Assembly: GCF_963422545.1 (NCBI RefSeq)
Contig: NZ_OY730238.1
Span: 186,001-250,000 of the forward strand
Reading direction: 5' to 3'
Length of the DNA stretch: 64,000 bases
Source: an uncultured Flavobacterium sp.
GTDB taxonomy: Bacteria; Bacteroidota; Bacteroidia; Flavobacteriales; Flavobacteriaceae
Of the stretch, positions 52,431 through 60,542 are shown in pieces. Below the pieces are notes generated by a model. That model saw only the letters and a program-made list of their open reading frames with translations. It had not been told where the DNA came from and ran no database searches. A program made the position numbers and the translations under genes. Position 1 is the stretch's first letter, and the number at the start of each line of letters is the position of its first letter.

Positions 52431-53178
52431 AATCCTGTACTTTTTCGCGGCTTACAACTACCTCATCTTCTTTATAAGTTGGTAAAATAACTTTTAGGCG
52501 GGAATTGGTATAAACCTGAATTTCTTTTATTGCCTGAAGAGGTACAATAAATTTTCTGCTTACGCGGAAAAAATCTTTCATGTCTAATTCCTGCTCCAGA
52601 ACTTCGAGAGTCGAATCAATTAAATAATTACGATTGTCAAAAGTATGAATGTAAGTCCCTTTGTTTTCACTAAAAAAACATTCTATTTCTTCTGTTGTAA
52701 TTACTTTTAAATGCTGTCCGATTTTAACTGTGAATCGCTTTTTATAATTCTTTTCAAAAGGATTAGACAACATTTGACGTATTTGCTCAAAATCAACCTG
52801 AATGTTTTGATTTCCTGTATCTGTTTTAGGAATTCGGGTTTTAAATTTAGTAACAGCAATTTCTAAATCATCTTCATCAATAGGTTTTAAAAGATAATCA
52901 ATGCTATTTAATTTGAATGCTTTTAAGGCATACTCATCGTAAGCAGTCGTAAAAATAATGGCACTTTGAATATTTATTTTTTCAAAAATTTCAAACGACA
53001 AACCATCTGATAACTGAATATCCAGAAAAATCAAATCAGGGTGCTCATTATTGGTAAACCAATGAACTGATTCTTCTACGGAGTGCAGCATGGTTTCTAC
53101 AGCAATATCTAATTTTTCAAGTTTTCGCTGCAATAATCTTGCTGCCGGTTTTTCGTCTTCTATTATTAGTGTGGTCAT
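52411..53178 (-). CDS. LytTR-family response regulator
   Basis: A 255-residue two-component regulator. The receiver domain has the acidic pair and LIFLDIQLSDG with the phospho-acceptor Asp, the YDEYALKAFKLNSIDYLLKP end, and then a C-terminal LytTR DNA-binding domain (FTVKIGQHLKVITTEEIECF, FFRVSRKFIVPLQAI). It is the last gene of the 2TM/kinase array, 36 nt after the last 2TM gene. It should be phosphorylated by the LytS-type kinase encoded upstream. It overlaps ctaA by 20 nt at the 3' ends. Confidence 0.95.
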   Translation of the reverse strand: MTTLIIEDEKPAARLLQRKLEKLDIAVETMLHSVEESVHWFTNNEHPDLIFLDIQLSDGLSFEIFEKINIQSAIIFTTAYDEYALKAFKLNSIDYLLKPIDEDDLEIAVTKFKTRIPKTDTGNQNIQVDFEQIRQMLSNPFEKNYKKRFTVKIGQHLKVITTEEIECFFSENKGTYIHTFDNRNYLIDSTLEVLEQELDMKDFFRVSRKFIVPLQAIKEIQVYTNSRLKVILPTYKEDEVVVSREKVQDFKSWLG

Positions 53179-53214
53179 TTAATACGATGCAAAGGTTGAA
53201 ATTTTAATATAAAG

Positions 53215-53583
53215 TTACTCCCATTTATTCTTATTCTGAGCTTCTTTCTCCATATATTTTTGAATTTTCTTTTGTTCCCAATCATCACTAAAAAAGATAT
53301 CACGGCCAAAAACACTAAATGCATGAATCACTAAAGCAATACCCCAAAAAAATGCGGTCGAATAGGTTTCCCAATTATTGAAACCTCTCACTTCAAAGTG
53401 ATCCCCTATATAAGGTCTGTTCAAACTTGAAATAATGATAATGACATTCACTATAAGATAAACTTTCAAGTGCGAGTAAAATCCTTTTATTCTTTTCACT
53501 TTTCTGTATGCTATATTATAATTTTCGTCTGTACTAAATTCGTCTGCATATTCTTCAAACATACGTCTTCTAAATCGTCCCAT
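53215..53583 (-). CDS. 2TM-domain protein (divergent type A)
   Basis: A 122-residue membrane protein of the 2TM family (Pfam 2TM). It has a longer N-terminus (MGRFRRRMFEEYADEF), the common start AYRKVKRIKGFYSHLKVYLI, two hydrophobic segments and the shared end WEQKKIQKYMEKEAQNKNKW. It is the sixth 2TM unit counted from the kinase and the most different: there is a 19-nt gap before it instead of the 2-nt spacing of the others. Its role is unknown. Position suggests a link to the adjacent two-component system. Confidence 0.88.
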   Translation of the reverse strand: MGRFRRRMFEEYADEFSTDENYNIAYRKVKRIKGFYSHLKVYLIVNVIIIISSLNRPYIGDHFEVRGFNNWETYSTAFFWGIALVIHAFSVFGRDIFFSDDWEQKKIQKYMEKEAQNKNKWE

Positions 53584-53602
53584 TTTATTTTAAATTAAAA
53601 AA

Positions 53603-53908
53603 TTATTGCCATTTATTTTTATTCTCTTTTTCTTTTTCCATCAATTCTTTGATTTTTCTTTCTTCCCAGTCTTTTCCTAAAACCGGAAATATTTCAAAAA
53701 CCTTTAATCCATGAAAAACAACTCCAACTCCCCACCATAATAGTGGCCAAAAAAACCATAAATATTCTGGTGATGTCCACAAATTAATGATAATCAATAT
53801 AATATTTACAAAGATATAAGAAGTAAGATTTCCGTAAAAACCTTTAATGTTTTCTACTTTCTTCTTTGCTATATAATATTTATCCTCTTCAGTAAATTTA
53901 ATTTCCAT
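53603..53908 (-). CDS. 2TM-domain protein, type A
   Basis: A protein of about 101 residues (ATG at 53908, two bases after the preceding stop in the pattern TAATCATG; an in-frame ATG at 53920 overlaps that stop). The start YYIAKKKVENIKGFYGNLTS, the loop WTSPEYLWFFWPLLWWGVGV with its Trp/Phe cluster, and the amphipathic end WEERKIKELMEKEKENKNKW match the other type A units. There are two transmembrane helices. It probably forms homo- or hetero-assemblies with its neighbours in the inner membrane. Confidence 0.88.
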   Translation of the reverse strand: MEIKFTEEDKYYIAKKKVENIKGFYGNLTSYIFVNIILIIINLWTSPEYLWFFWPLLWWGVGVVFHGLKVFEIFPVLGKDWEERKIKELMEKEKENKNKWQ

Positions 53909-53910
53909 GA

Positions 53911-54240
53911 TTACTCCCATTTTTGTTTTTTATCCTTTTTCTCTAAGATGTTTTTCAGCTTACGTTCCTCCCATTCTTTTCCAAGAATTTTAAAAGAGGC
54001 GAACATTTCTACAGCAGATACAAGAAATGCAGTGGTCCAGACTATCATTACTAAACTATTTAAATATCGAACCGGAAACACATTCAAAGGAAGTCCGAAA
54101 TAGTCTTTTAAAATAAAAAGAATCAAACCAATACTGTAGAAAAACGTGTGAATATAAAATGATCTGAGTTTAACTACTTTTCTGCTTGCTATTTGCTGCA
54201 GTTCAAATTTTTCCGGGTCATTATCAAAATCTCTTTCCAT
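53911..54240 (-). CDS. 2TM-domain protein, type B
   Basis: A protein of about 109 residues of the second type in this array. It starts FELQQIASRKVVKLRSFYIH, has two transmembrane helices with an Asp/Tyr/Phe loop (KDYFGLPLNVFPVRYLN), and ends WEERKLKNILEKKDKKQKW. The ATG at 54240 lies two bases after the previous stop. A TTG-initiated longer frame to 54252 is not preferred. Type B lacks the WGxG segment of type A. It lies between two type A genes. Confidence 0.88.
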   Translation of the reverse strand: MERDFDNDPEKFELQQIASRKVVKLRSFYIHTFFYSIGLILFILKDYFGLPLNVFPVRYLNSLVMIVWTTAFLVSAVEMFASFKILGKEWEERKLKNILEKKDKKQKWE

Positions 54241-54242
54241 AA

Positions 54243-54551
54243 TTATTTCCAAATTTGTTTTTTACTCGTTTCTTCTCTGTCGATAATCTCTCTTATTTTT
54301 TGTTCTTCCCATTGCTTACTAAAAAATGGGAAACAATCAAAAGCTTTCAATCCATGCAAAACAATTGCAATTCCCCAACCCAACAAAGAATACCAAAAAT
54401 ATAAATACCCTGGTGAAGTCATCAAATTTACAGCAATCACAATTGGATTACAGAGAACATATACCGTTAAATGATGATAAAACTTTTTAATTTCTTCTAC
54501 CTTTTTCTGAGCTTGATAATAGCGTTCTGTATCTGAATAATTTGTTTCCAT
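54243..54551 (-). CDS. 2TM-domain protein, type A
   Basis: A protein of about 102 residues. It starts YYQAQKKVEEIKKFYHHLTV, contains SPGYLYFWYSLLGWGIAIVL in the loop and second helix, and ends WEEQKIREIIDREETSKKQI. The ATG at 54551 is two bases after the type B stop. An in-frame ATG at 54563 is the alternative. It is most like the unit fused to the kinase and the one at 53603, supporting duplication of an A-B pair. Confidence 0.88.
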   Translation of the reverse strand: METNYSDTERYYQAQKKVEEIKKFYHHLTVYVLCNPIVIAVNLMTSPGYLYFWYSLLGWGIAIVLHGLKAFDCFPFFSKQWEEQKIREIIDREETSKKQIWK

Positions 54552-54553
54552 GA

Positions 54554-54883
54554 TTAGACCCATTTTTGTTTTTGTTGTTTTTTCTCTAAGATGCTTTTTA
54601 CCTTACGCTCTTCCCATTTTTTTCCAAATATTGTATATGAAACAATTAAATCAATGGCTGAAAATAAAAACACACTGGTCCAGATTATTATTACAACAAA
54701 ATTTAGATATATGACTGGAAAAAAATCAAAATGAACTCCAAAAAATTCTTTCAAAATAAAAACACTCACTCCCATAGCATATACAAGCGCATGGAGACAA
54801 AATAATCTGAGTTTAACGATCCTTTTGTTCAAGATTTGTTTTAACTCAAATTTTTCCCGATCATTATGACAATTAGTTTCCAT
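54554..54883 (-). CDS. 2TM-domain protein, type B
   Basis: A protein of about 109 residues, type B, starting FELKQILNKRIVKLRLFCLH and ending WEERKVKSILEKKQQKQKWV, with two transmembrane helices between. The ATG at 54883 lies two bases after the kinase stop (TAATCATG). The TTG at 54895 is not preferred. It is the direct neighbour of the kinase and is clearly a relative of the type B gene at 53911, so the A-B alternation holds from the kinase fusion onward. Confidence 0.88.
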   Translation of the reverse strand: METNCHNDREKFELKQILNKRIVKLRLFCLHALVYAMGVSVFILKEFFGVHFDFFPVIYLNFVVIIIWTSVFLFSAIDLIVSYTIFGKKWEERKVKSILEKKQQKQKWV

Positions 54884-54885
54884 GA

Positions 54886-56244
54886 TTATTTCCAACTTTG
54901 CTTGTTATTCTCTCTTTCCAGAATCTCTCTTATTTTTCGTTCTTCCCAATCTGAGCTGTATCCGAAAACTTTAAAAGCATGCATTACAACTCCAAATCCC
55001 CAGCCTAAAGCCGAAAACCAAAACCATTGAAATCCTGGAGAAAAGGTCAAATTCACAAAAATTAAACATGGAATAACACAACAATATGAAATTACATTTG
55101 CGTAAAATCCTTTTAATTCTTCAACTCTTTTTTTAGCTCTGAAATAAGCTTTATTTTCATCCGTATATTCTGCATTTTTTTCCATGACGGTAATTTGTTT
55201 CGTTAAGATTGGAATCTTAACTGTAAAAGTTTGTTCATTTTGTTCGACCAGTACTTTTCTGTTGGTTACAATTCCGTATCGGTTCACGATATTTTGCAAT
55301 CCAACTCCTTGCCTGTCCTGTAAAACTTCTTTTTTCTGAAAGTCATTCTGAATTGCCAAATAATCTCCATCAACAAAAATTCGAATATGTAATGGTTTTT
55401 GTTCACTCACAACATTGTGTTTAACCGTATTTTCAAGCAAAAGCTGTAGCGATAACGGAACTACTTTTGCATCGGGATTTATATCTGTTGTTGGTAATTC
55501 GTAAAACAAGCTGTTCTCAAAACGCATTTTCAACAAATTCATATACGTTTTTGCGAATGACAATTCATCTTCAACAGAAACCAATTCTTTATCTTTTTGC
55601 TCTAGTACATAGCGATAAATTTTAGATAAAGAAGTGGTAAATCGTTGTGCATTATCTGGATTTTCTTCAATCAAAGAGCTTAAAACATTCAAACTATTAA
55701 AAAGAAAATGCGGGTCAATTTGATTTTTTAAACTTTCGAATTTGGCATTGGCTGTTCCTGCAATAATCTTTTGTTGTGTTATTTCAAACTTTGATGCTTG
55801 TTTCCACTTTACCATAAAACTTCTGGCTTGCATAAAAGTAGAAACTCCCAGAGATAAAATAATGTAAAACAGATGTACCCAAATCATTCTTTGGCTAAAG
55901 AATTTTTCTAAAGGCATATTTTGCAAAACAACAAAAACAAAATAATTAATTCCTAAAACAATGGGAACTGTGTACAAAACAGTAACCATAATTCCGTAGT
56001 AAACTCTAAGGTTTGTTTGTTCCAGCCAATCCCATTTTCTATCTAACTGAACATTGATATAGCCATTTCCAAAACCTAATCCGAAAGAATAAAGACAGCT
56101 AATAAAAAAAGTTATAAGAACGTTTCGAATCGTTAAATCGCTTCCTAAAAAAGCGGAAAATATTACTGTAAAAATCATAGAAATCTTAAACGAGACAATT
56201 GTTCCACTTTTTAAATCTGCATATGTATTTCTAAGATCTTTCAT
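54886..56244 (-). CDS. LytS-type sensor histidine kinase with C-terminal 2TM unit
   Basis: A 452-residue membrane kinase. Residues 1-150 hold about four transmembrane helices. The His_kinase motif is KNQIDPHFLFNSLNVLSSLI with the phospho-acceptor His, followed by the HATPase (LLLENTVKHN, RQGVGLQNIVNRYG). After residue about 350 a complete type A 2TM unit follows (AYFRAKKRVEELKGFYANVI ... WEERKIREILERENNKQSW). The fusion point reads ITVMEKNAEYTDENK, where an internal Met looks like the start of a former separate gene. It pairs with the LytTR regulator. Confidence 0.93.
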   Translation of the reverse strand: MKDLRNTYADLKSGTIVSFKISMIFTVIFSAFLGSDLTIRNVLITFFISCLYSFGLGFGNGYINVQLDRKWDWLEQTNLRVYYGIMVTVLYTVPIVLGINYFVFVVLQNMPLEKFFSQRMIWVHLFYIILSLGVSTFMQARSFMVKWKQASKFEITQQKIIAGTANAKFESLKNQIDPHFLFNSLNVLSSLIEENPDNAQRFTTSLSKIYRYVLEQKDKELVSVEDELSFAKTYMNLLKMRFENSLFYELPTTDINPDAKVVPLSLQLLLENTVKHNVVSEQKPLHIRIFVDGDYLAIQNDFQKKEVLQDRQGVGLQNIVNRYGIVTNRKVLVEQNEQTFTVKIPILTKQITVMEKNAEYTDENKAYFRAKKRVEELKGFYANVISYCCVIPCLIFVNLTFSPGFQWFWFSALGWGFGVVMHAFKVFGYSSDWEERKIREILERENNKQSWK

Positions 56245-56264
56245 TTATGAGTTGGCTTAAATAA

Positions 56265-56888
56265 TTATTTCTTGCAATTTTTTTGAGATTCTAAAGCTCT
56301 TTCTAATCCCCATTTTGGAGAAAAAGGAGTTTCTGGTTTAAAAGTAGCAAAAAGTTCAATAGCTTTATCAACTTGCGCGCAAAGCGGTTTTGTATCAACA
56401 CCAGTCCATTTTGCACCTCCTAATTGGTAATCTGCTTCACCAAAAACGATTCTTGGATTATTTGGATCGATTGCTTTACCTTTTGCGTAAGCTTCCATCA
56501 CTTTAGCCGAATATTTCATACTGTTTGTCATTGGGTCAGCAACTACCCAGGCAGTATAAATCAAAGCCTGCATTGCGTATAACTCGGCATTGTTTTGATC
56601 TTTTATAAATTCAACATCCAATGCATCTTGTGCTTTTGTCAATAACAAATCAATTTGCGTTTTATCTTGTGTCTTAAAAGCTGCTGTTGTATTTACTAAT
56701 GCTACATAATAATTTGGCAAATAACTTGTTTTTTCTGCCGAAGCGATTCTCTCAAACATAGCCGAAGCTTCTGTGTTTTTTCCTTCTTTCCAAAGCCCGA
56801 AAGCTTTAGTCATTCCTTGTTCAAATTGTGTTTGTGCAGAGCTTATTACTACTACAAATAATGCAATCAAAGTGATAATTTTTTTCAT
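56265..56888 (-). CDS. Exported TPR-like protein
   Basis: A 207-residue protein with a signal peptide (FVVVISSAQ). The mature chain is alpha-helical with repeated TPR-like pairs (AFGLWKEGKNTEASAMFERI, YYVALVNTTAAFKTQDKTQI, YAMQALIYTAWVVADPMTNS). It ends in a segment with two cysteines (LCAQVDK and KNCKK). It starts 44 nt after the DUF2141 gene and ends 20 nt before the kinase, so it is likely part of one transcript. It may bind a peptide or protein in the periplasm. I know no named function. Confidence 0.8.
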   Translation of the reverse strand: MKKIITLIALFVVVISSAQTQFEQGMTKAFGLWKEGKNTEASAMFERIASAEKTSYLPNYYVALVNTTAAFKTQDKTQIDLLLTKAQDALDVEFIKDQNNAELYAMQALIYTAWVVADPMTNSMKYSAKVMEAYAKGKAIDPNNPRIVFGEADYQLGGAKWTGVDTKPLCAQVDKAIELFATFKPETPFSPKWGLERALESQKNCKK

Positions 56889-56932
56889 TTTATAAGTTGT
56901 TTAAATGGTTATTTTAATTTGTTGGTTACTAT

Positions 56933-57340
56933 TTACAATGTAATTTCAATTTTTGAATCTTTATTAATAACAAATTTAGCATCGCTGTAGGCAGGAGGTC
57001 CCATAAATCCTTTAGCATTGTTTGAAGCAGCATAATCTTCAGAAGGTACTCCCATCGAATTTCTATCAAGTTTTCCGTTATTGTTTTCATCGTGATACGT
57101 TGAAATTGCATATTCTCCTGCCGGAAGATTATCAAACGTTACAACTACTTTATTGTTTTTAATTTCAGAAGAAAGACTTCTATAGGTCGTTTTAAGAAAT
57201 GTACCGTCTGAGTTGTACAAACCTACTTTAACAATTCCTGTATCGTTTTTTAAACCTGAAACGGCAACTGTTAGTTTTACATTTTGAGCAGACATCAAAC
57301 TGCAGATAAATAATGTGATTATTGTAATAATTTTGGTCAT
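56933..57340 (-). CDS. DUF2141-domain exported protein
   Basis: A 135-residue exported protein (signal peptide FICSLMSAQ) matching the DUF2141 family: KLTVAVSGLKNDTGIVKVGL, LPAGEYAISTYHDENNNGKL and GVPSEDYAASNNAKG. Such small beta-rich proteins are common next to TonB receptors and signal proteins in Bacteroidota. The role is unknown. A TACTTTTG box on the minus strand lies about 110 nt above its start, behind repeat-rich DNA. Confidence 0.92.
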   Translation of the reverse strand: MTKIITIITLFICSLMSAQNVKLTVAVSGLKNDTGIVKVGLYNSDGTFLKTTYRSLSSEIKNNKVVVTFDNLPAGEYAISTYHDENNNGKLDRNSMGVPSEDYAASNNAKGFMGPPAYSDAKFVINKDSKIEITL

Positions 57341-57360
57341 GATTTCTTTTTTTTAAGGTT

Positions 57361-57600
57361 GTTATTTTTTAAGGTTCTAAGGTTCTGAGATTCTAAGTCT
57401 CTAAGTTTTTTTTATTGATGATTAAAACTCTGTTTGTTAATTTATACTTCAAAAGTATATCGGATTTTACTGTTTTAAAATTAAATGATACTGAGTTGTC
57501 GAATTTTGCGACTGAATTGTTTTTTTAAGGTTCTGAGATTCTGAGTTACTAAGAGTCTAAGTTTTTAATCTTAGTAACTCTGAACCTTAGCAACTTAGCA
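57361..57600. repeat. CTAAGGTTCTGAGATT-type intergenic repeats
   Basis: Tandem-like units such as AAGGTTCTGAGATTCTAAG, CTGAGATTCTGAGTTACTAA and, in the opposite sense, TAACTCTGAACCTTAGCAAC fill much of the spacer between the TonB receptor and the DUF2141 gene. The same motif style recurs before trpD, before ctaA and before yaaA. Confidence 0.7.
57450..57457 (-). promoter_or_regulatory. Possible -7 element for the DUF2141/kinase/2TM unit
   Basis: TACTTTTG on the minus strand matches TAnnTTTG, between two repeat blocks. The -33 element is not evident. Confidence 0.45.
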
Positions 57601-57601
57601 A

Positions 57602-59767
57602 CTACAAATTCTTCAATTGATTCTCATTTTTATTCTGGCTGATGGTCCAGAAGAAACCTACGAAGAAAAATCTATCTGCGGTTGGTGTAACGGCTTGTCT
57701 GTTATAAACTCCGCTTGCATCTGGTACTTTAGCATAATCATATCCAAAAACATTCTGTGTTCCCAGTACATTCGAAACAGAGAAATAAAGGATCTTTTGT
57801 GTTGTCAATAAATACGCCCAGTTAAAACTCAAACTATTATATGACTTGGTTTTTCCGTTCATGAATTGTGTTTGGTTTGGATCATTATACGGGCGTCCTG
57901 AACTAAAGCTGTTAGTGAAACCTACTTGTGATTTCCAATCGGTGATGAAATATTTGGTAACAATTGACAGACTATGATTGGCAATAAAATTAGGAGTTGC
58001 CATCGTTGGAAAATTCTTGTATTGTCTTTCTGAATCGATATAAGAATAGGAAATCCAATATTCCAGGTTTTTATGTAAATTACTATCTCTCCAGAACAAA
58101 TCAAGTCCTTTTGCATATCCTGAACCGTTATTATTGAAAACTGAATTGTAAGCGATATCTTTTGTATTATATTGAACCAAATTGCTGTAATCTTTATAAT
58201 AAGCTTCTGCTCTAAAAGTTTGTCCCGGTTTTGTAAACTGATAATTTAAAATGTAATGCTGCGCTTTTTCGCTTTCAAACTGATGGTATTTTGAATATTT
58301 AATATAGTCAACAACCGGAGTTTGAGAAAAACCTCCATAAGCAAATGAAAACTGACTTGTTTTAGAAATTTTGTAAGCGATCGAAGCTCTTGGCGCAAGA
58401 TTAGTTTCGTTTAATAAACTATTGTTCGAAAGTCTCAAACCTACTTTTGCAGCCAGTTTTTTCGAGAATAGTATATCACCTTCTGTATAAAAAGCAGCAA
58501 TATTAGAGTTGTAACCGTTTGCAGCTTGTATCGAAATATTATCATTAAAGTTTTCATTGAATCTTGTGATAAAATAATCACCCCCAAAAGATAGTTTAAA
58601 GTAATTTGAAATGTTTTTTCTTAACTTCATTTTCAACTGCATAGCATTCTCGTCGCTATCAACATCACTTATATTGTATTTGGTTTTATTTTTGCTGTAG
58701 CCGTAACTAACTCCTGATGTAAGCTCCCATCCTGTTCCAAAATCTCCTTTATAAGAAGCATTCAAATAAAAATTATTATTGTTTAAGTCCGTTCTGATTG
58801 GGTCAGTAAAATTTACGTTTTTCGAATTCAAATCGAATTTTTCCGAATCAAAGGCAGCATAAAACTTAAAAATTCCTCGTTCAAAATGATATCTGTAAAC
58901 AGCTTCTCCTCCCAAAGATTGATAAGGATTATTCCAATCTACATTTTGAGGAATTGCAGCCTGATATGGTGCCAGATTTATATAATTAGTATTGATACTA
59001 AAAGAGCTTTTTTTCCATTTTTGAGTATTTCCAATTCCTAAACCAACAGTCATTAAGGCAATATCAGTTTTATTCTGATCTGGTTCATCTTGTGTGTTCA
59101 AAAGTAAAACACTTGATAAAGCTTCACCATATTCAGCAGAATAACCTCCCGTTGAAAATGCTATTCCGCTAAACAAAAAAGGCGAAAATCTACTTCTGGT
59201 TGGTAAATTATTGGTCGTTGCGCCATACGGTTGCGCCACACGCAGTCCGTCTACAAAAGTCTGGGTTTCGCTGGCTTCACCTCCACGTACAAACAAACGC
59301 CCATCTTCACCCACGGTTTGAGTTCCGGGTAAAGTTTGTAACGCCGCAACAATATTTCCTGCTGAACCTGCTGTGGTTACAATATCAAGAGGCTTTAAAA
59401 CCGAAACTCTCGCTTTATCTCCAGATTCTAATGTTCCGGCAGTAATCACAACGGCATCAAGAGTATTAATATTCTCTCTTAATTTTATCGTTTGATTTTT
59501 ATAATTAGCAACATCAATTTCTGTTTTGAAAGTTTCGAAAAGTAAAAAACTAACAATTATAGTTTGATTTCCTGTAGCAGTTGTTTCAAAAGAAAAATCT
59601 CCTGTTTCAGAACTTGTAGCTCCATCATAAGTTCCGTCCAAATAAATATTGGCTCCCGGAACCGGTTTTCCTTTTTGATCTACTACCTTCCCCGAAATTG
59701 TGTTCTGAGCAAAAAAGGCAGTTGTTAAAAATAAAAAGGCAATAGTAAAAAGTAATCTGGTTGTCAT
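57602..59767 (-). CDS. TonB-dependent receptor with CarboxypepD_reg-like domain
   Basis: A 721-residue outer-membrane receptor. After the signal peptide (TTAFFAQ) comes a carboxypeptidase-regulatory-like domain (ISGKVVDQKGKPVPGANIYL), then the plug (about residues 110-220, DGRLFVRGGEASETQTFVDG) and a 22-strand barrel ending FFFVGFFWTISQNKN. It imports an unknown ligand with TonB energy. A TATATTTG box lies just above the start. It is upstream of, and on the same strand as, the DUF2141-TPR-kinase-2TM genes, with which it may be functionally linked. Confidence 0.93.
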   Translation of the reverse strand: MTTRLLFTIAFLFLTTAFFAQNTISGKVVDQKGKPVPGANIYLDGTYDGATSSETGDFSFETTATGNQTIIVSFLLFETFKTEIDVANYKNQTIKLRENINTLDAVVITAGTLESGDKARVSVLKPLDIVTTAGSAGNIVAALQTLPGTQTVGEDGRLFVRGGEASETQTFVDGLRVAQPYGATTNNLPTRSRFSPFLFSGIAFSTGGYSAEYGEALSSVLLLNTQDEPDQNKTDIALMTVGLGIGNTQKWKKSSFSINTNYINLAPYQAAIPQNVDWNNPYQSLGGEAVYRYHFERGIFKFYAAFDSEKFDLNSKNVNFTDPIRTDLNNNNFYLNASYKGDFGTGWELTSGVSYGYSKNKTKYNISDVDSDENAMQLKMKLRKNISNYFKLSFGGDYFITRFNENFNDNISIQAANGYNSNIAAFYTEGDILFSKKLAAKVGLRLSNNSLLNETNLAPRASIAYKISKTSQFSFAYGGFSQTPVVDYIKYSKYHQFESEKAQHYILNYQFTKPGQTFRAEAYYKDYSNLVQYNTKDIAYNSVFNNNGSGYAKGLDLFWRDSNLHKNLEYWISYSYIDSERQYKNFPTMATPNFIANHSLSIVTKYFITDWKSQVGFTNSFSSGRPYNDPNQTQFMNGKTKSYNSLSFNWAYLLTTQKILYFSVSNVLGTQNVFGYDYAKVPDASGVYNRQAVTPTADRFFFVGFFWTISQNKNENQLKNL

Positions 59768-59787
59768 GGTATTTGATTTTGATGAGG

Positions 59788-59795
59788 CAAATATA
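59788..59795 (-). promoter_or_regulatory. -7 promoter element of the TonB receptor gene
   Basis: TATATTTG on the minus strand matches TAnnTTTG, 20 nt above the ATG. No clear -33 element. Confidence 0.5.
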
Positions 59796-59907
59796 TTTTA
59801 ACAGTTTTAGTTAAAAAATATTAAATAACCCAATTGTAGAATTTCGGGGATGAGTTGTAAAATACTTATTTGTATCTTAGCTATCGTGTTTCTAAAAACT
59901 ATTGATT

Positions 59908-60366
59908 ATGTCAGAAAGTAAAAGAGTTTCAAATTTATATCAATCCATTTATAATGGAAATCCTTGGCTTGAGGTTACCTTAGCAGATACTTTAAAAGAT
60001 GTTACTGCAGCTCAGGCTTATAAAAAAATCAATCCAAATTTAAACACGATTTGGGAAATTGTCAATCATCTAATACAATGGAGAAAAAACATATTAAGAC
60101 GTGTTCAGGGAGAAATAATCACAACTCCCGATCATAATTATTTTGTACCAATTTTAGATTCATCTGAACCAGCGTGGGAACAATCTCTGCAAAATCTGGC
60201 AAAATCTCAGGAATCATGGACTACCTGTTTGAGTGATTTTAATGATGCAGATTTCGAGAAAATAGATCATAATAATAATCATAATTTTTATGAAGACATC
60301 CACGGAATCATTCAGCATGATGTTTATCATTTAGGACAGATTGTGATTTTGAAGAAGTTGCTTTAA
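59908..60366 (+). CDS. DinB-family protein
   Basis: A 152-residue four-helix-bundle protein of the DinB/DUF664 type. The possible metal-binding histidines are His in IWEIVNHLIQWRKN and the late HGIIQHDVYHLGQIVILKKL motif with two His, the usual pattern of this superfamily. The ATG at 59908 is chosen over the upstream TTG at 59902. Members act as thiol-dependent metalloenzymes or have unknown roles. It is divergent from the TonB receptor gene and followed by a large inverted repeat. Confidence 0.9.
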   Translation: MSESKRVSNLYQSIYNGNPWLEVTLADTLKDVTAAQAYKKINPNLNTIWEIVNHLIQWRKNILRRVQGEIITTPDHNYFVPILDSSEPAWEQSLQNLAKSQESWTTCLSDFNDADFEKIDHNNNHNFYEDIHGIIQHDVYHLGQIVILKKLL

Positions 60367-60390
60367 TGATATATTTCGTGTTTTTTGCGC

Positions 60391-60492
60391 AATCTTGTCA
60401 TTGCGAGGAACGAAGCAACCACATTTACAAAATCAAACTTTATGTATAATAATTATTAGTGAGATTGCTTCGTTCCTCGCAATGACAAGATT
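60391..60492. repeat. Perfect 28-bp inverted repeat, GCGAGGAACGAAGCAA family
   Basis: The arms at 60391-60418 and 60465-60492 are exact inverse copies around a 46-nt AT-rich loop. The core is the same as at 20211-20275. It fills the spacer between the DinB and YCII genes. Confidence 0.92.
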
Positions 60493-60542
60493 GAGAGTAA
60501 TTTTAATTAAAACATCTATTTTAAACTTTTAAATATCAATAC

